A stretch of DNA of 42,341 bases from Candidatus Dormiibacterota bacterium (lineage in GTDB: Bacteria; Chloroflexota; Dormibacteria; Aeolococcales; Aeolococcaceae), in NCBI GenBank assembly GCA_003141695.1, contig PLNE01000155.1:58954-101294 (forward strand), given 5' to 3'. The position numbers and the translations under genes were made by a program. The notes under the pieces were generated by a model. That model was not told the DNA's origin. It saw only the letters and a list, made by a program, of their open reading frames with translations, and ran no database searches. Within the stretch, counting starts at the first letter, position 1, and every line of letters starts with the position of its first letter. This document shows positions 17,483 to 25,860 of this stretch, piece after piece.

Positions 17483-19114
17483 TCACTTCGACGGACTGGC
17501 CGAGGCGGCCGGCCTGGACGTCTTCAGCGAACGTGTCGCCGCCGCCTCCTGCCTGTCGACGAGGAATGCCCGCAGCCCGCCCCAGTGCTCCTGGAAGATC
17601 TCGGCGGGCATCCTTCCCAGAGGCTCGGCGATGGCCGGCACGAAGTCCATCTGAGCCAGCACGTCGCGCTCCAGGTCGATGCCCGGGGCGATCTCGGTCA
17701 GGGTCATCGTCCCCTCGCGAAGCTCAAAGACGGCCCGCTCGGTGACGTAGATGACACGCTGCCCGCGCCGGACCGCCTCGGCCCCGCTGAAGGTGACCTG
17801 CTCCACGTGGTCAAGGAACTTCTTGTACTTGCCCTCGTGGACGATCCGCATCTCGCCGTTCCCGGTGGCCACCTCGAGGCCACCGGCCGTGAGCGAACCG
17901 CAGTACACAAGCGACTTGGCCGCCTGGCTGACGTCGATGAACCCACCGGGGCCGACGGAGCGGCCGCTGAAGCGGCTCACGTTGACATTGCCCTGGCGAT
18001 CCGTCTGGGCCAGGCCGAGGAAGCCGATGTCGAGACCTCCCCCGTTGTACCAATCGAACATCGCCTCTTGCTCGATGAGCGCCTCGGGGTTGGTGGAGGT
18101 ACCGAAGTACAGGAACTTGCCGGGCGCGCCACCGATGGCGCCGGCCTCGGTGGTCAGCTTGACCAGGTCCACGACGTCCTCCTGGGCGACGACACTGCCC
18201 ATGGCGTCGGGGTAGCCGAAGCCGCAGTTCAGTGTCGCTCCAGGCGCGATCTCCATCATCGCCCGCCGCAGCACCACCAGCATCTCGTCCATGGGGAGCG
18301 GTGCCACGGCCGCCAGCGGAGCCTTGATCTGCCCTGACATGGCCGGGTTGAACAGGGCCGCGGCCGACTGGGGGTGCAGCTCGAGAGACGAGGCCACGAC
18401 CACGAAGTCGACGAGCGGCGAGGGGATGCGGACCATCTGCGGGTTCAGGGAGCCGGCACGAGCCCGGTACTTGACCTGGGCGATGACGATGCCACCGCTG
18501 TTCTTCGCCGCCTCGGCCAGGGTCAGCTGGCCGAGGAATAGCGCCTCGTCCTCCATCGACAGGTTGCCCAGGTCATCTGCGGTGGTGGCGCGGATCACCG
18601 CCACATCCACGGGGAAGGCCGGGTAGAAGAGGTACTCCTCGCCGTCGAACTCGATGAACCGGACGTAGTCCTCCGTGGTCACCGAGTTCCCCTTGCCCCC
18701 CTCCAGCCGGGGATCGATGAAGGTGCCGAGTCCCACCTTGCTGATCACCCCGGGGCGGTGACCGGCGATCTCCCGTGGGAGCTGGGCGAGTGGACCCTGG
18801 GGCACGAACTGCGCCTGGCAGCCGCCCTCGTGGACCAGCTTCTGCATCGCCGGCGACGCCGAGGTGTGTGCCCCCAACCACCTGGTGGTGAGGCCCTCGT
18901 GGCCCAGGTGGTGAAGGCCCGCGTCCTTGAAGTTCCCGATCCCGGCGGGGTGGACCACCCTCAGCTGTCGCGGATGGCCCTTCTCAAGGAAGGCGTCTTC
19001 GATGGCAATTGCCACCTCCTCGGCGAAGCCGGAGAGCTGGATGCCGCTCCAAGCGACGGTTGCACCGTCGGGGATGTGGGCCACCGCCTCGGCGGCAGAG
19101 AGGAATTGAGCCAT
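17483..19114 (-). CDS. Acyl-CoA:acetate/3-ketoacid CoA-transferase (family I)
   Basis: 543-aa fused alpha/beta CoA-transferase of the propionate/acetoacetate CoA-transferase type. It moves CoA between acyl-CoA and a free acid through a glutamyl-CoA intermediate; the catalytic Glu is in LTTEAGAIGG (about E323). The N-terminal half carries GATVAWSGIQLSGF and the C-terminal half GNVNVSRFSGRSVGPGGFIDV. AGGGAGA precedes ATG 19114. First gene of the cluster that runs to the SDR at 11643, with a 259-bp upstream region that carries a motif also seen upstream of the PucR gene. Confidence 0.9.
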   Translation of the reverse strand: MAQFLSAAEAVAHIPDGATVAWSGIQLSGFAEEVAIAIEDAFLEKGHPRQLRVVHPAGIGNFKDAGLHHLGHEGLTTRWLGAHTSASPAMQKLVHEGGCQAQFVPQGPLAQLPREIAGHRPGVISKVGLGTFIDPRLEGGKGNSVTTEDYVRFIEFDGEEYLFYPAFPVDVAVIRATTADDLGNLSMEDEALFLGQLTLAEAAKNSGGIVIAQVKYRARAGSLNPQMVRIPSPLVDFVVVASSLELHPQSAAALFNPAMSGQIKAPLAAVAPLPMDEMLVVLRRAMMEIAPGATLNCGFGYPDAMGSVVAQEDVVDLVKLTTEAGAIGGAPGKFLYFGTSTNPEALIEQEAMFDWYNGGGLDIGFLGLAQTDRQGNVNVSRFSGRSVGPGGFIDVSQAAKSLVYCGSLTAGGLEVATGNGEMRIVHEGKYKKFLDHVEQVTFSGAEAVRRGQRVIYVTERAVFELREGTMTLTEIAPGIDLERDVLAQMDFVPAIAEPLGRMPAEIFQEHWGGLRAFLVDRQEAAATRSLKTSRPAASASPSK

Positions 19115-19200
19115 CGCGACTCTCCCTGATCAGATGTTCCCAATGCGCAAGCCCACCTTAGGGAGACACAGCGGCGCTCACCAGGGGAGGACATCCCCAC

Positions 19201-19210
19201 CCTGTAGGGT
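19201..19210 (-). promoter_or_regulatory. CCTGTAGGGT motif upstream of the CoA-transferase gene
   Basis: CCTGTAGGGT (in the palindromic context ACCCTGTAGGGT) lies about 90 bp before the CoA-transferase start. The same decamer is in both copies of the duplicated element (10141-10150 and 20767-20776). It may be an operator of the catabolic genes; this is inference from three occurrences. Confidence 0.3.
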
Positions 19211-19373
19211 CAGAAACCCCGGAGGCTGTCAACAACTGGATTTGGCGCGATCATGCAGAGATTTCCACCAAAGCCATTCGTGGAGACCGCCAAGGTTGGA
19301 CGGGTTGACGGGCTCGCACCGCACTCCGTACCACAAGCACCGCGACGGCCGGTGGATCGCCTTTTGAGGAGAT

Positions 19374-20738
19374 CTACGGATTACCGCCGGTGATGCGGGT
19401 GCGGTCGGGAGTGAGATCGATCAGCTTCAGCCCCAGGTGCAGCAGCAGAAGATCGTCAGGCGCATGCGGGTCACGCCCGGTCAGCTCCCTGATCCGGCGG
19501 AGGCGATAGACGACGGTGTTCGGATGTACGGAGAGGTTCTCTGCGCTCTTGGTGAGGTTGAAGCTCGAATCGACGAACGCCCGCAGGGTGGCGACCAGCT
19601 CGGAATGGTGCTCGGCGTCATAGGCGAGGAGGGGGGTCACGGTGTCGTCGAGGATCCGCTCAGCGTGGCGGCTGGAGCGGACGATGGAGTCGACGAGGAC
19701 CTCGTCGAAGGCCACCAGACGTCCCCGAGCCCCCGTCGCCACCGCGATGGCCACCGCCTCGACCGCCTCACTGTAGCTGACCCCCAGCAGGGCGAGGCCA
19801 CGGTGGGAGCCGCTCATGCCCACGCTGACTCCCGCTCCCTCGAGGTCGCGAGCGAGGCCGGAGCACGCCTCGAACGCCACCTCGACCTCTCCCGCGTGCT
19901 CGAACGGGTAGAGCGCCACCACCTCGCCATGGCGCATGCCGACCAGGAGCGATCCGGCACGCGGCCGGAGCCGGGCGCGGGCCGCCTCGACGACCCGGCG
20001 CAGCGCGGCCCGATTGTCCAGCGACTGATCCGGCATCTCCTCGGCGGGCGGCTCGTCGGTGCGAGCGACCACGACGAGGTAGCTCTGGCTCAGTCGCACG
20101 CGCAGGGAGCGTGCCAGGCGGCGCACGCGTTCCGAGTCGCCATCGCCCGCGATCAGGGCTTCGAGAAGGTCGTGTCGCACCACCTCGCGATCGCTCCAGA
20201 CGGTCTGAAGCTCGTCGAGATATCCGCGCGCCGCCACCACCGACAGAAGATCGATGTGCTCCAGGATGGGCGCGACCAGCATCAGGGCCGCCTCACGCTC
20301 GGCGGCCACGTCTGCATGGGTGCACGAGAGGACGCTCTGCCACAGCACCTGGCCCCAGAGCCGGACCGCGTGGAGGAAGGATTCCAGGGAGACGGCCTGG
20401 TGGACCCTCCGCCCGGCCCCGGAACGGACGCCCTCGAACTCCTCCACGGACGGCGTGCGACCGCTCTCGAGATTGCCCATGGCAACCTGCAACCCGGCCA
20501 GCGAGACGCCATAGACATCGCGATACAGGAAATCGTGGTCGGCGAGCTTGTAGTCGATGATCTCCTCGCGATACCGCTCGACCATCCGCTCGGCGATCGT
20601 CTCCAGCTGCCCTGACAGCCTGCCCAGGATCGCCTGAACCATGTCCTGCCGGACGGCATCCGGAGGCTTGCGGCCCGCGTCAGAGACGTCAGGCTCCGAC
20701 CCTGCAACCTCACGGCCTGGAGATTGGCTGTGTGTCAC
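19374..20738 (-). CDS. PucR/CdaR-type transcriptional regulator
   Basis: 454-aa cytosolic regulator. A helical N-terminal sensor region (about 30-190) precedes a GGDEF-related CdaR domain (about 200-350). The C-terminal PucR-type helix-turn-helix spans about 390-445, with SFNLTKSAENLSVHPNTVVY and LRRIRELTGRDPH. Such proteins control purine, sugar-acid and fatty-acid-type catabolic genes; its place among these genes makes them its likely targets. The GTG at 20738 was chosen since CAGGAGG lies eight bases upstream. That site is the end of the duplicated element, and a preceding open frame ends in the same GTGA. Confidence 0.87.
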   Translation of the reverse strand: MTHSQSPGREVAGSEPDVSDAGRKPPDAVRQDMVQAILGRLSGQLETIAERMVERYREEIIDYKLADHDFLYRDVYGVSLAGLQVAMGNLESGRTPSVEEFEGVRSGAGRRVHQAVSLESFLHAVRLWGQVLWQSVLSCTHADVAAEREAALMLVAPILEHIDLLSVVAARGYLDELQTVWSDREVVRHDLLEALIAGDGDSERVRRLARSLRVRLSQSYLVVVARTDEPPAEEMPDQSLDNRAALRRVVEAARARLRPRAGSLLVGMRHGEVVALYPFEHAGEVEVAFEACSGLARDLEGAGVSVGMSGSHRGLALLGVSYSEAVEAVAIAVATGARGRLVAFDEVLVDSIVRSSRHAERILDDTVTPLLAYDAEHHSELVATLRAFVDSSFNLTKSAENLSVHPNTVVYRLRRIRELTGRDPHAPDDLLLLHLGLKLIDLTPDRTRITGGNP

Positions 20739-20746
20739 CGCCGGCC

Positions 20747-21005
20747 CTCCTGAACCGGACCGTCCGCCTGTAGGGTGTACGAAGAGCCCCTCCAGTCTAG
20801 TCCCCCGGCAAGCCCAGGGTGGGAGGGCCAGCGGGCTGTCCGGCGCGGGAGGCCGGCCGCTGGCCACGAGGCCGGGAGGCGATGGTGGCGATGGTGCAGG
20901 TGCATGGTGCCAGCTGGCCGTTTGTACAGGACCACAAACACCGGAGTTTGAAGTTTGCGGTTGCTCGCAGGGACGCCCGTCGCACCGCGCGTATATGAGG
21001 AAGCA
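20747..21005 (-). repeat. Intergenic element, copy B, probable leader of the PucR gene
   Basis: About 259 bp matching 10121-10371 along its length. On the minus strand it begins about 48 bp after the hydrolase stop and ends in GGTTCAGGAGG, which is the Shine-Dalgarno site of the PucR gene. It has conserved stem-loops: CAAAC/GTTTG with loops ACCAGC (A) and ACCGGA (B), CCGGC/GCCGG, and GCCAGCTGGC. The stems are kept while the loop of the first differs, which fits a structured RNA or binding site more than drifted spacer. The interval 20739-21053 contains no gene of its own that I can support. Confidence 0.7.
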
Positions 21006-21053
21006 GGCACAGCGGCGCCGGAGTCCGCTCCGTTCCCTCTCACGCGATACGGC

Positions 21054-21977
21054 TCATCGAGCGGCCAGCCGTGCGGCCAGGATCGCGGCACCCTGGCTGC
21101 CCATCATGAGGGTGTAGTGGTTGACGTCCGGGACCATCTCCACGGAGAGGTTGGGCAGTCTCGTCCGCCACTCGGCGACGAGGGCTTCGCCGAGGAGAGG
21201 CACCGGCTGGTTCATCAGATTGCGGGGGGCCGTGACCAGGGTGATCGGGCAGGTGATGCTGTGCAGCGCCTGGGCGAAGAGCTCGGGATCGGTGAGGTGC
21301 TCGGCGCCGTCAGCCCGCACCGCCGCCTCGCTGGCGCGGCTCCGGAAGCCACCTTCAGCGGCTTCGAGGTCGTAGTCGAAGTACGCCTCGATGTCGTCGT
21401 TCCAGTCCTGCATGAAGGCGGGGTGCTGCCGCCAGAACTCGAGGTAGGCGCGTCGCGAGACGAACACCTTGGACAGCCGGGCCACAGCCGGGCCCAGCAC
21501 CATCTCCACCACTGGCGCGGGATCGGTTCCCGGCGCGAACCCGGGGGGCAGGGGGAGGGGTAGCCCTCCGTCGGCGAGGACCAGCCGGCGCACCAGCCGG
21601 GGATGCTGGGCGGCTAGGACCACCCCCACATAGGCTCCCATCGACTCGCCCAGGACCGCCATGGGCTGGGAGCCGAGAGCGTGGATCACAGCGGCACAGT
21701 CGGCTGCGTGGGCGCGCATCCCGTAGGGCCCGGGGAGGTGCTGGGAGCCGCCCCGGCCGCGGAGGTCCGGCGCCACCAGGGTGAAGTCGGGCCCGAGCTG
21801 GCGGGCCACCGCGCGCAGCGACACGGCGTTGGCGGTGATGCCGTGAATGCCGAGGAGCTTGCGCGCCCCCGACCCGAAGCGGGTGACCAGGAGCTCCCCT
21901 CCGGCCACCGGCACTGTGAACGTCGCTGTCTCGACGGGTTCCGAGCCCATGGGAATCGCCCTCTCCATGCCGGTCAC
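21054..21977 (-). CDS. Alpha/beta hydrolase
   Basis: 307-aa hydrolase of the alpha/beta fold. The nucleophile elbow is GESMGA (S112), the oxyanion-hole region LLGIHGITAN, the strand-order landmark APDLRGRGGS, and the catalytic His is in VNHYTLM near the end (about H287). Its substrate is unknown: an ester, lactone or acyl thioester is possible. The GTG start overlaps the ligase stop (GTGA, 21974-21977) with GAGGGGA seven bases ahead; ATG 21968 is an alternative. Coupling to the ligase suggests the hydrolase releases the acid that the ligase activates. Confidence 0.87.
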   Translation of the reverse strand: MTGMERAIPMGSEPVETATFTVPVAGGELLVTRFGSGARKLLGIHGITANAVSLRAVARQLGPDFTLVAPDLRGRGGSQHLPGPYGMRAHAADCAAVIHALGSQPMAVLGESMGAYVGVVLAAQHPRLVRRLVLADGGLPLPLPPGFAPGTDPAPVVEMVLGPAVARLSKVFVSRRAYLEFWRQHPAFMQDWNDDIEAYFDYDLEAAEGGFRSRASEAAVRADGAEHLTDPELFAQALHSITCPITLVTAPRNLMNQPVPLLGEALVAEWRTRLPNLSVEMVPDVNHYTLMMGSQGAAILAARLAAR

Positions 21978-23587
21978 GACACGCTCCCCTCGCGACCCCG
22001 CAGCACCTTCTTGTCGAACTTGCCGACGCTGGTCTTGGGAATGGCGTCGATGATCTGGACGCGGTCGGGAAGCTGCCATCGCTGCCAGCCCCGCTTCTCC
22101 AGGTGCTCGCGCAGCTGCTCCAGCGTCACCGTGGCCCCGCTCCGTAGGACGACGAAGGCGAGCGGGCGCTCCTGCCAGCGGGGGTCGGGCATGGCCACCA
22201 CGGCAGCCTCGGCAACCTCAGGCATGGCCATGATGTCGGCTTCCAGGTCCACCGAGGAGATCCACTCGCCACCCGACTTGATCAGATCCTTGGTCCGGTC
22301 TGCGATCACGAAGTACCCTTCCGGTGATCCGACCGCGATGTCCCCCGTCCTGAACCAGCCGTCAGCGGTGAACTGCTCGCTTCCGGCGCCCTTCCAGTAG
22401 CTGTCGATGACCCAGGGGCCCCGCACGCACAGCTCACCCATGGTCTTGCCGTCAAAGGGCAGCTCGACTCCCGCGGCGTCGCGGATGCTGACGCTGATGC
22501 CGGGCACCGGAAGGCCCGCCTGGGTCCGGACCGTGGTGGTCAGCCTCTCCGCGTCCCAGTCCCGCATCTCGTGCTTGGGCCAGGCGACGCCGCCCAGCGG
22601 AGAGGTCTCGGTCATCCCCCAGGCCTGGACGATGGGGATGTCGAACTCGTTCTGGTAGCGCTCGATGAGCGACCGCGGTGGCTGTGCTCCGCCGACGATG
22701 ATGTAGCGAAGAGCGGGCGGTCGGTGGCCACGCCGGGCCAGCTCCTCGGCCACCGTCAGCCACACGGTGGGGACCCCGGCAGCGATCGTCACCTGCTCCT
22801 CGAACAAGAGGTCCACCAGGCAGCGAGGGTCGAGCGGGCCGGCGAGAAAGACCTGCTTGGCTCCGGTGGCAGCTCCGGCGTACGGCATCCCCCAGGCATT
22901 GACATGGAACATGGGCACCTGGGGCAGGATGCAGTCCTGAGGGCCGATGCCGAGACCGGCCGCGGAGCTGGCTACCAGGGAGTGCAGGACGGTGGAACGG
23001 TGGGTGTACACGGCCCCCTTGGGACGACCGGTCGTCCCCGACGTGTAGCAGAGTCCGAGCGGGCTGCGCTCGTCGATATCGGGAGGCGGATAGCTCGCCG
23101 GCTGCTCTGCGAGCAGCTCCTCGTAGGCGAGCAGGCCCGGGATCGACGAGTCGGGGACACGTTCGGAGAGCACCACGATGCGTTCGACGCCGCGAAGGTC
23201 GGCCGCGGGGATCCGCTCCAGCAGCGGGACCAGGTCCAGGTCGACGAGGAGGGCTCGGTCATCGGCGTCGGCGATGATCCATCCCAGCTCCGCCGGTGAG
23301 AGCCTCAGGTTGAGAGTGTGCAGGATGCGCCCGCTGCAGGGGACCCCGAAGTAGCACTCGAGATGGCGGTAACTGTTCCAGGCGAGCGTCGCCACCCGCT
23401 CACCCTTGGTGATGCCGAGCTGGTCGAGAGCGTGCATCAGCTGCTGGGTACGGCGCGCGAAGTCGGAGTACGTGTAGCGGTGGACCCCCTCGGGGCCGAA
23501 GTGGGTCACGACCTCGGTCGTGCCAAAGTGGCGCGGCGCATGGTCGAAGAGCAGCCAGGAGTTGAGCTGGACGTCCATCATCGCCAT
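21974..23587 (-). CDS. Acyl-CoA synthetase (AMP-forming), second of two
   Basis: 537-aa ANL-superfamily ligase with P-loop CYTSGTTGRPKGAVYTH, A5 motif QAWGMTETSPLG, TGDIAVGSPEGYFVIADR, LIKSGGEWISSVDLE and the catalytic Lys in KTSVGKFDKKVL. The SGGEWISS segment is typical of the medium/long-chain fatty-acyl-CoA synthetase group (AlkK/FadD-like). It differs clearly from the ligase at 12622, so the region carries two ligases of different subfamilies. First gene of a ligase-hydrolase-regulator transcription unit, 227 bp downstream of prpC. Confidence 0.92.
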   Translation of the reverse strand: MAMMDVQLNSWLLFDHAPRHFGTTEVVTHFGPEGVHRYTYSDFARRTQQLMHALDQLGITKGERVATLAWNSYRHLECYFGVPCSGRILHTLNLRLSPAELGWIIADADDRALLVDLDLVPLLERIPAADLRGVERIVVLSERVPDSSIPGLLAYEELLAEQPASYPPPDIDERSPLGLCYTSGTTGRPKGAVYTHRSTVLHSLVASSAAGLGIGPQDCILPQVPMFHVNAWGMPYAGAATGAKQVFLAGPLDPRCLVDLLFEEQVTIAAGVPTVWLTVAEELARRGHRPPALRYIIVGGAQPPRSLIERYQNEFDIPIVQAWGMTETSPLGGVAWPKHEMRDWDAERLTTTVRTQAGLPVPGISVSIRDAAGVELPFDGKTMGELCVRGPWVIDSYWKGAGSEQFTADGWFRTGDIAVGSPEGYFVIADRTKDLIKSGGEWISSVDLEADIMAMPEVAEAAVVAMPDPRWQERPLAFVVLRSGATVTLEQLREHLEKRGWQRWQLPDRVQIIDAIPKTSVGKFDKKVLRGREGSVS

Positions 23588-23663
23588 CTTCGTTGCACTC
23601 CATTCATGGGTGGTGATGTCTGGCAGGGATCAGTGCCCAGCACGAGGTTGCCTCCCCACACGG

Positions 23664-23698
23664 TCAGAGGGGCTCTCTGACACCCGGCGGCTGCCGGG
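23664..23698. terminator. Two stacked hairpins between prpC and the ligase gene
   Basis: CAGAG/CTCTG (23664-23678) and a GC stem CCCGGC/GCCGGG (23683-23698) followed on the plus strand by CTTTCT. On the minus strand, where the genes run, no T-tract follows, so a terminator or processing role for prpC is only possible. Confidence 0.35.
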
Positions 23699-23814
23699 CT
23701 TTCTCACACTGAGCCCGGCGATTAACTACAAACAGACCGTTGCCCGGCGGTCCATACGAGGAACCGAGAACTTTTGCCGCCGACTGTTGTGGAAGTCCAC
23801 GAAGCGGCATGCTC

Positions 23815-24948
23815 TCAGGACGGCGGCAGCCGGGCTGGGATCCGCCGCTCGGCCGGGCCGACATAGCTCGCGAGCGGCCGGATCAGCGAGTTCTGGGCCT
23901 GCTGCTCGACGATGTGCGCGGTCCACCCGGTGATCCGGCCCATCACGAAGATCGGCGTGAAGGTGGGGGTGTCGAAGCCCATCAGGTGGTAGGCGAGACC
24001 CGTGGGGTAGTCGAGATTCGGATGAATCCCTTTGGTCTCCACCATCGCCCGCCCCAGCCGGGTGTGCAGCTCAAGCAGGCGTTGGCCGTCGCGCGCCGCC
24101 GCCAGCCTCTCCAGGGCTGCCTGCATCGTCGGTACCCGGGAATCACCGTGCTTGTAGACGCGGTGACCGAAGCCCATGATCGTGCGCTTCTTGGCAAGCG
24201 CGTCGGCCAGCCAGGACTCAGCCCGATCGGGATCGCCGATCTCCTCCAGCATCACCATCACCGCCTCGTTGGCGCCGCCGTGCAGCGGGCCCTTGAGCGC
24301 CCCAATCGCCCCGGTGACCGCGGAGTAGAGGTCGGAGAGAGTCGAGGTGATGACCCGCGCGGTGAAGGTGGAGGCGTTGAAGCTGTGTTCCGCGTAGAGG
24401 ACGAGCGAGACCTCGAAGCAGCGGCTCACCTCGGGCTCGGGGACCGAACCGAAGCACATGTGGAAGAAGTTGTGGGTGAAGGACAGCCCGGGATCGGGAG
24501 GGATGGGCGGCTGGCCCCGGCGGCGGCGCTGCTCCGCGGCGACGACAGTGGGCAGCTTGGCCAGCAGGCTGAGCCCCTTGCCGAGATTGGCCTCGGCGCT
24601 GCCGTCGTCCTCCCGGTGGTCCCCGGCGCCGAGCACACTTACGGCGGTCCGCAGCACGTCCATCGGGTGGCAGTCCAGGGGCAGGCCGGCGAGCACCTGG
24701 GGAAGCGGCGGGGGCAGCTCGCGCAGCGAGCGCTCAGCCCGCTGGAAGCCGGCGAGCTCGGCCGCGCTGGGCAGCTCACCGTACAGGAGCAGGTGGGCGA
24801 CCTCCTCGAAACCGCAGGCAGCGGCCAGCTCCTGCACAGGATAGCCGCGGTAGAGAAGGGAGTTGGTCTGCGGATTCACCATCGAGATCGCCGTGGTGTC
24901 CGCGATCACCCCGTCCAAGCCTCGCTTGACCTCTGGGTCCATCGCCAT
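23815..24948 (-). CDS. prpC: 2-methylcitrate synthase (citrate synthase family)
   Basis: 377-aa enzyme that condenses propionyl-CoA with oxaloacetate to 2-methylcitrate, the entry step of the methylcitrate cycle. Citrate-synthase active-site residues are in place: H188 in YAEHSFNAS, H223 in GPLHGGANE, H262 in GFGHRVYKHGD and D313 in NLDYPTG. Length and motifs match the short dimeric type. Specificity for propionyl-CoA is assigned from the adjacent prpB and prpD; a plain citrate synthase is possible from sequence alone. It starts three bases after the prpB stop. Confidence 0.9.
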   Translation of the reverse strand: MAMDPEVKRGLDGVIADTTAISMVNPQTNSLLYRGYPVQELAAACGFEEVAHLLLYGELPSAAELAGFQRAERSLRELPPPLPQVLAGLPLDCHPMDVLRTAVSVLGAGDHREDDGSAEANLGKGLSLLAKLPTVVAAEQRRRRGQPPIPPDPGLSFTHNFFHMCFGSVPEPEVSRCFEVSLVLYAEHSFNASTFTARVITSTLSDLYSAVTGAIGALKGPLHGGANEAVMVMLEEIGDPDRAESWLADALAKKRTIMGFGHRVYKHGDSRVPTMQAALERLAAARDGQRLLELHTRLGRAMVETKGIHPNLDYPTGLAYHLMGFDTPTFTPIFVMGRITGWTAHIVEQQAQNSLIRPLASYVGPAERRIPARLPPS

Positions 24949-24951
24949 GTT

Positions 24952-25860
24952 TCAGTCCCCGTCGGTGGTGAGTGCCCCGGCGGACACGGAGGCTTCGAAA
25001 TTCGTGTACCCGTCATAGTCCAGCAGCTCGTAGAGACGGGCACGCGTCTGCATCTCGGAAACCTGCCCCCGCTGCGTGCCCGCCGAGGCCAGCGCCCGCA
25101 GCCCCCCCTCCATCGCACCCATCGCCAGGCGCAGCAGCGTCACCGGGTAGATGACGACGTTCACCCCGATCGAGGAGAGCGTCGCGACGTCGAGGAGGTC
25201 GGTCTTGCCGAACTCGGTCATGTTGGCCAGGATCGGCGCGTCAACCGCCCTGCGGAACCTCTCGAACTCCGCCACGTCGGCCAGCGCCTCGGGGAAGACC
25301 AGGTCAGCTCCCGCGTCGACGTAGGCTCGAGCGCGCTCGATGGCCGCCTCGATGCCTTCGACGGCGCGGGCGTCGGTCCGCGCGCAGATGACGAAGTCAG
25401 GGTCGCGCCGCGCCCCGACAGCGGCTGCGATCCGGGCGAGCATCTCCTCGCGGGCGACAATGGTCTTGCCCTCGAGATGGCCGCAGCGCTTGGGGCTCAC
25501 CTGGTCCTCGATGTGGCAGCCCGCGACGCCCATCTCCTCCAGGACCTGGACGCTGCGGGCCGCGTTGAGCGGACCGCCGAAGCCGGTGTCGGCGTCGACC
25601 AGGGCGGGAAGCCGAGTCACCCGGGCGATCTCATGGCTCCTCGCGGCGACCTCGCCCAAGGAAGTGAGTCCGATGTCGGGCAGCCCGAGCGAGGCGGAGA
25701 GGACGGCTCCCGACACATAGACGCCCTCGAAGCCGAGCTCCTCGATGAGGAGCGCCGAGAGCGGCGTGAAGGCCCCCGGAAAGCGCAGCAGGCGTCCTGA
25801 GGCGAGCCCCGCGCGGAAGGTTCGGCGCCGCTCGCTGGCGGAGACGCTGGAATGGAGCAT
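24952..25860 (-). CDS. prpB: 2-methylisocitrate lyase
   Basis: 302-aa member of the isocitrate lyase/PEP mutase superfamily that splits 2-methylisocitrate into pyruvate and succinate. The signature KRCGHLEGK is present with the catalytic Cys (C126); the Mg-binding VDADTGFGG is at 88-96 and CHIEDQVSPK precedes the signature. The size (about 300 aa) fits methylisocitrate lyase; isocitrate lyases are longer. Start ATG 25860 overlaps the prpD stop by one base. Confidence 0.92.
   Translation of the reverse strand: MLHSSVSASERRRTFRAGLASGRLLRFPGAFTPLSALLIEELGFEGVYVSGAVLSASLGLPDIGLTSLGEVAARSHEIARVTRLPALVDADTGFGGPLNAARSVQVLEEMGVAGCHIEDQVSPKRCGHLEGKTIVAREEMLARIAAAVGARRDPDFVICARTDARAVEGIEAAIERARAYVDAGADLVFPEALADVAEFERFRRAVDAPILANMTEFGKTDLLDVATLSSIGVNVVIYPVTLLRLAMGAMEGGLRALASAGTQRGQVSEMQTRARLYELLDYDGYTNFEASVSAGALTTDGD

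Noticed and set aside
20735-21091. A 118-residue minus-strand peptide across element copy B
   Set aside because: The frame is conserved with copy A only in part and breaks where the copies have indels, so the conservation looks nucleic, not coding.
24952-25860. Isocitrate lyase (glyoxylate shunt) instead of methylisocitrate lyase
   Set aside because: The protein has about 300 residues and KRCGHLEGK, with prpD and prpC on each side; isocitrate lyases are over 400 residues.
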